Assembly: GCA_033720695.1 (NCBI GenBank)
Contig: JAWWCA010000168.1
Span: 1-8,079 of the forward strand
DNA length: 8,079 bases
Direction: 5' to 3'
Source: DATGQT01 sp033720695
Lineage (GTDB): Bacteria > Bacteroidota > Rhodothermia > Rhodothermales > Rubricoccaceae
The position numbers and the translations under genes are program-made. The notes under the pieces are model-generated. The model saw only the letters and a list, made by a program, of their open reading frames with translations. It was not told where the DNA came from and searched no databases. Shown piece by piece: positions 6,135-8,079 of the stretch. Position 1 is the first letter of the stretch. Every line of letters starts with the position of its first letter.

Positions 6135-7481
6135 GTGCCGAGCCGCTTCAAGCTCTTCAACGACCCCGTCCACGGCTTCGTCAGCGTGCCGAAGGGGCTG
6201 GTCCTCCAGCTCGTCGAGACGCCGATGTTCCAGCGGCTGCGGCGGATCCGCCAGCTCGGCCTCGGCTTCCTCGTCTTCCCGGGCGCCGTCCACACCCGGT
6301 TCGAGCACGCCCTGGGCGCGATGGCGCTGATGCAGGAGGCGCTCGACACCCTCCGCGAGAAGGGCACCATCCTCGCCACCGACGAGGTCGAGGCCGCGCT
6401 CGCCGCCGCCCTCCTCCACGACGTCGGCCACGGCCCGTTCTCGCACACCCTCGAAGCGCAGCTCCTCCCGCCGGCGCCCGACGGCACCCCGCACCACCAC
6501 GAGCGCATGAGCCGCGCCCTCATCGCGCGCCTCGACCGCCGCCTCGGCGGGGCCCTCGGCCTCGCGCTCGAGATCTTCGACGGCCGCTACAGCCGCCCCT
6601 TCTTCCACCCGCTCGTCGCCAGCCAGCTCGACATGGACCGGCTCGACTACCTCCGGCGCGACTCGTTCTACACGGGCGTGGCCGAGGGGGTCGTCGGCGT
6701 CGAGCGCATCCTCAAGACGATGCGGGTGCACCCCGAGGCGGGCGGTCCAGACAGCCGGATCGTGATCGAGGCGAAGGGGGCCTACGCCGTCGAGAACTTC
6801 ATCGCGGCGCGGCGGCTGATGTTCTGGCAGGTGTACCTCCACAAGACCGTCCTCGCCGCCGACCACCTCCTCCGCGCCGCGTTCTCCCGGGCCCGGGCCG
6901 CGTGGGCCGAGGGCGGCGCCCGCGATCCCGCCCTCGCCGCCACCTCCCCCGCCCTCGCCGTCTTCCTCGCCGGGACGGCCACGGCGGCCGACGTCGAGGA
7001 CGACGCCGTGCTCGACGCCTTCGTCCGCCTCGACGACACCGACGTGCTCTACAGCCTCAAGCAGTGGACGGCCGCCCAGGACCCCGTCCTCGCCGACCTC
7101 GCCCGCCGCTTCCTCGACCGCGACCTCTTCCGCACCCATTACCTCCCCGCTCCGGCGTCGCCGGCGCTGCTCGACGCCCTCCGAGGCCGCGTCGCCGACT
7201 GGCTCGTCCGGGAGCGCCTCTCGACAGAGCCGCAGGCCCCCACCGACGCCGACGCCTACATCGCCGCCGACGTGGCGCGCCTCGACGCCTACCGCCTCAA
7301 GGGCGACACGATCTGCATCCTGGAGCGCGACGGCCGCCTCCGCGAGCTCTCGGAGGCCGAGGACGTGGCCGCGGTGGGCGCCCTCGTGGGCGTCGTCGAG
7401 AAGCCGTACGTCTGCGTCCCGAAAGCGGTCGACGTCCCGGCCGAGCCCGTCCCCTCCCCCGTCGCCTCGCCCCTCCCGTGA
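6135..7481 (+). CDS. HD-domain phosphohydrolase (COG1078, dNTPase/SAMHD1-like)
   Basis: This 448-residue protein starts at a GTG (6135-6137): (M)PSRFKLFNDPVHGFVSVP, the typical opening of the COG1078 HD proteins (F-x-DPVHG), which supports this start. Motifs: LETP-type helix VETPMFQRLRRIRQLG (27-42); HTRFEHALG (53-61) with His53/His58; LLHDVGHGPFSH (93-104) holding the His95-Asp96 doublet; and SQLDMDRLDYLRRDSFYTGV (163-182) with the distal metal Asp166 region. The family uses a His/Asp metal centre to cleave phosphoester bonds; some relatives (SAMHD1, bacterial dGTPases) hydrolyse dNTPs to nucleoside and triphosphate. The exact substrate here is not known. The C-terminal third (about 230-425) is helical with a small closing domain, ending in a Pro-rich tail. 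The stop overlaps the GTG of the next gene, so the two are likely co-translated. The product is soluble and cytosolic. Confidence 0.93.
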   Translation: MPSRFKLFNDPVHGFVSVPKGLVLQLVETPMFQRLRRIRQLGLGFLVFPGAVHTRFEHALGAMALMQEALDTLREKGTILATDEVEAALAAALLHDVGHGPFSHTLEAQLLPPAPDGTPHHHERMSRALIARLDRRLGGALGLALEIFDGRYSRPFFHPLVASQLDMDRLDYLRRDSFYTGVAEGVVGVERILKTMRVHPEAGGPDSRIVIEAKGAYAVENFIAARRLMFWQVYLHKTVLAADHLLRAAFSRARAAWAEGGARDPALAATSPALAVFLAGTATAADVEDDAVLDAFVRLDDTDVLYSLKQWTAAQDPVLADLARRFLDRDLFRTHYLPAPASPALLDALRGRVADWLVRERLSTEPQAPTDADAYIAADVARLDAYRLKGDTICILERDGRLRELSEAEDVAAVGALVGVVEKPYVCVPKAVDVPAEPVPSPVASPLP

Positions 7482-8079
7482 CGGTCTTCACCTTCGACGA
7501 GACGCACACGCTCCACTTCGAGGCGGGGCACCCCGAGCGGCCGGAGCGGCTGGAGGCCGTCCGCGCCCGGCTGGAGGCGGCCGGGCTGTGGGACGAGCGG
7601 CGCCGGCTCCCAACGCCCGAGGCGAGCGACGAGGCCCTCGGCCGCGTCCACCCGCAGGCCTACCTCGACCTCCTCGACGAGGTGGCCGCGGCCGGCGGCG
7701 CGGCGCTGCAGCCCGACACCTTCGCCCGGGCCGGGAGCGTCGCCCTCGCAAAGCGGGCCGTGGGCGGCCTCCTCGGCGCCACCGACGCCGTCCTCTCGGG
7801 CGAGGCCGACCGCGCCTTCGCGCTCACGCGCCCGCCCGGCCACCACGCCCGCCCCTTCGAGGCGATGGGGTTCTGCCTCTACGCCAACGTCGCCCTCGCC
7901 GTCGAGCACGCCCGGGTCGTCCACGGCATCGAGCGCGCGCTCGTCGTCGACTTCGACGTCCACCACGGCAACGGCACCCAGGAGGTGTTCTACGCCGACC
8001 CCGACGTGCTGGTGGTGACGTCGCAGCAGTACCCGCTGTGGCCGGGGACGGGCGGCATCGCGGAGACGGGCGTGGGCGA
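7478..8079 (+). CDS. Histone-deacetylase-family amidohydrolase, N-terminal part (cut by right edge)
   Basis: The first 200 codons are present, from the GTG at 7478-7480, which overlaps the HD gene stop as GTGA. Family motifs: HFEAGHPERPERL (12-24), the standard opening H-x-x-HPERPxR; LGRVHPQAYLDLL (54-66); the active-site His pair in RPPGHHA (118-124, His122/His123); GFCLYANVALA (131-141); and the zinc-binding VVDFDVHHGNGTQEVFY (156-172) with Asp160 and His162 as ligands. The third zinc Asp and the catalytic Tyr would lie beyond the window. Bacterial members deacetylate acetyl-lysine, acetylpolyamines or other acetylamides (AcuC- and HDAC class II-like); the substrate cannot be told here. In VTSQQYPLWPGTG (180-192), Gln183 stands where most relatives have His (S-x-H-x-x-P-x-YPGTG). 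A soluble cytosolic enzyme is expected, coupled to the HD phosphohydrolase. Confidence 0.92.
   Translation, partial: MTVFTFDETHTLHFEAGHPERPERLEAVRARLEAAGLWDERRRLPTPEASDEALGRVHPQAYLDLLDEVAAAGGAALQPDTFARAGSVALAKRAVGGLLGATDAVLSGEADRAFALTRPPGHHARPFEAMGFCLYANVALAVEHARVVHGIERALVVDFDVHHGNGTQEVFYADPDVLVVTSQQYPLWPGTGGIAETGVG

Noticed and set aside
5936..6523. N-terminal extension of the deacetylase-like protein up to 6523
   Set aside because: The extra residues run antisense into the HD gene coding region and are Arg/Ser/Pro-rich without domain similarity; the family module begins only at about residue 31 from the GTG at 5935.
5613..7139. 508-codon minus-strand frame opposite the HD gene
   Set aside because: Composition is repetitive Glu/Val/Gly/Ala with no motif, while the plus strand carries the clear HD phosphohydrolase.
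7289..7966. 225-codon minus-strand frame at the right end
   Set aside because: It lies opposite the HD gene end and the HDAC gene, whose catalytic motifs are unmistakable.

Overview
The window is very GC-rich and densely coded, with third codon positions almost always G or C. It holds seven genes. Five are on the minus strand and, read in their own direction, run: a polysaccharide-deacetylase-like enzyme, an H-NOX gas sensor, a large GAF/PAS sensor histidine kinase, a single-domain response regulator, and a GT-A type glycosyltransferase cut by the left edge. Two are on the plus strand: an HD-domain phosphohydrolase and a histone-deacetylase-like amidohydrolase cut by the right edge. None of the seven starts has a recognisable Shine-Dalgarno sequence, and four are GTG. 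With the protein families present (deacetylase with a DUF7033-like front half, COG1078-type HD protein, Rcp1-like regulator with a SHDLQEP-type kinase), this suggests a high-GC member of the Bacteroidota/Rhodothermota, perhaps near Rhodothermales/Rubricoccaceae. That placement is inference.

The core of the window (270-4374, minus) is a tightly packed signalling operon. A 185-residue H-NOX protein is followed by a 1031-residue kinase (GAF, four PAS-like modules, HisKA, HATPase) and a 152-residue receiver-only regulator. Each junction is a 4-base ATGA overlap, so the three are probably translationally coupled and made together. The H-NOX has the haem-ligating His102 and the Tyr131-x-Ser133-x-Arg135 propionate-binding motif, but Phe at position 140, where O2-binding H-NOX proteins have Tyr. 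It also carries a C-terminal CMHxGDxxC cysteine cluster. The best reading is a nitric-oxide sensor that modulates the kinase in trans, with the phosphate passed to a diffusible REC protein that has no output domain.

Upstream of the H-NOX gene, after a 133-bp AT-richer gap, lies the deacetylase-like gene (4508 to about 5935, minus). A roughly 200-bp divergent intergenic region (5936-6134) separates it from the plus-strand HD phosphohydrolase (6135-7481). The HD stop overlaps the GTG of the HDAC-family gene (7478 onward) in a GTGA junction, which makes a second coupled pair. At the far left, 69 bp beyond the response regulator, begins a DUF2064/TIGR04282-type glycosyltransferase.

No tRNA, rRNA, CRISPR array, insertion sequence or convincing terminator is visible. 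Because of the GC bias, many long spurious antisense frames are open opposite the real genes; they are not annotated.
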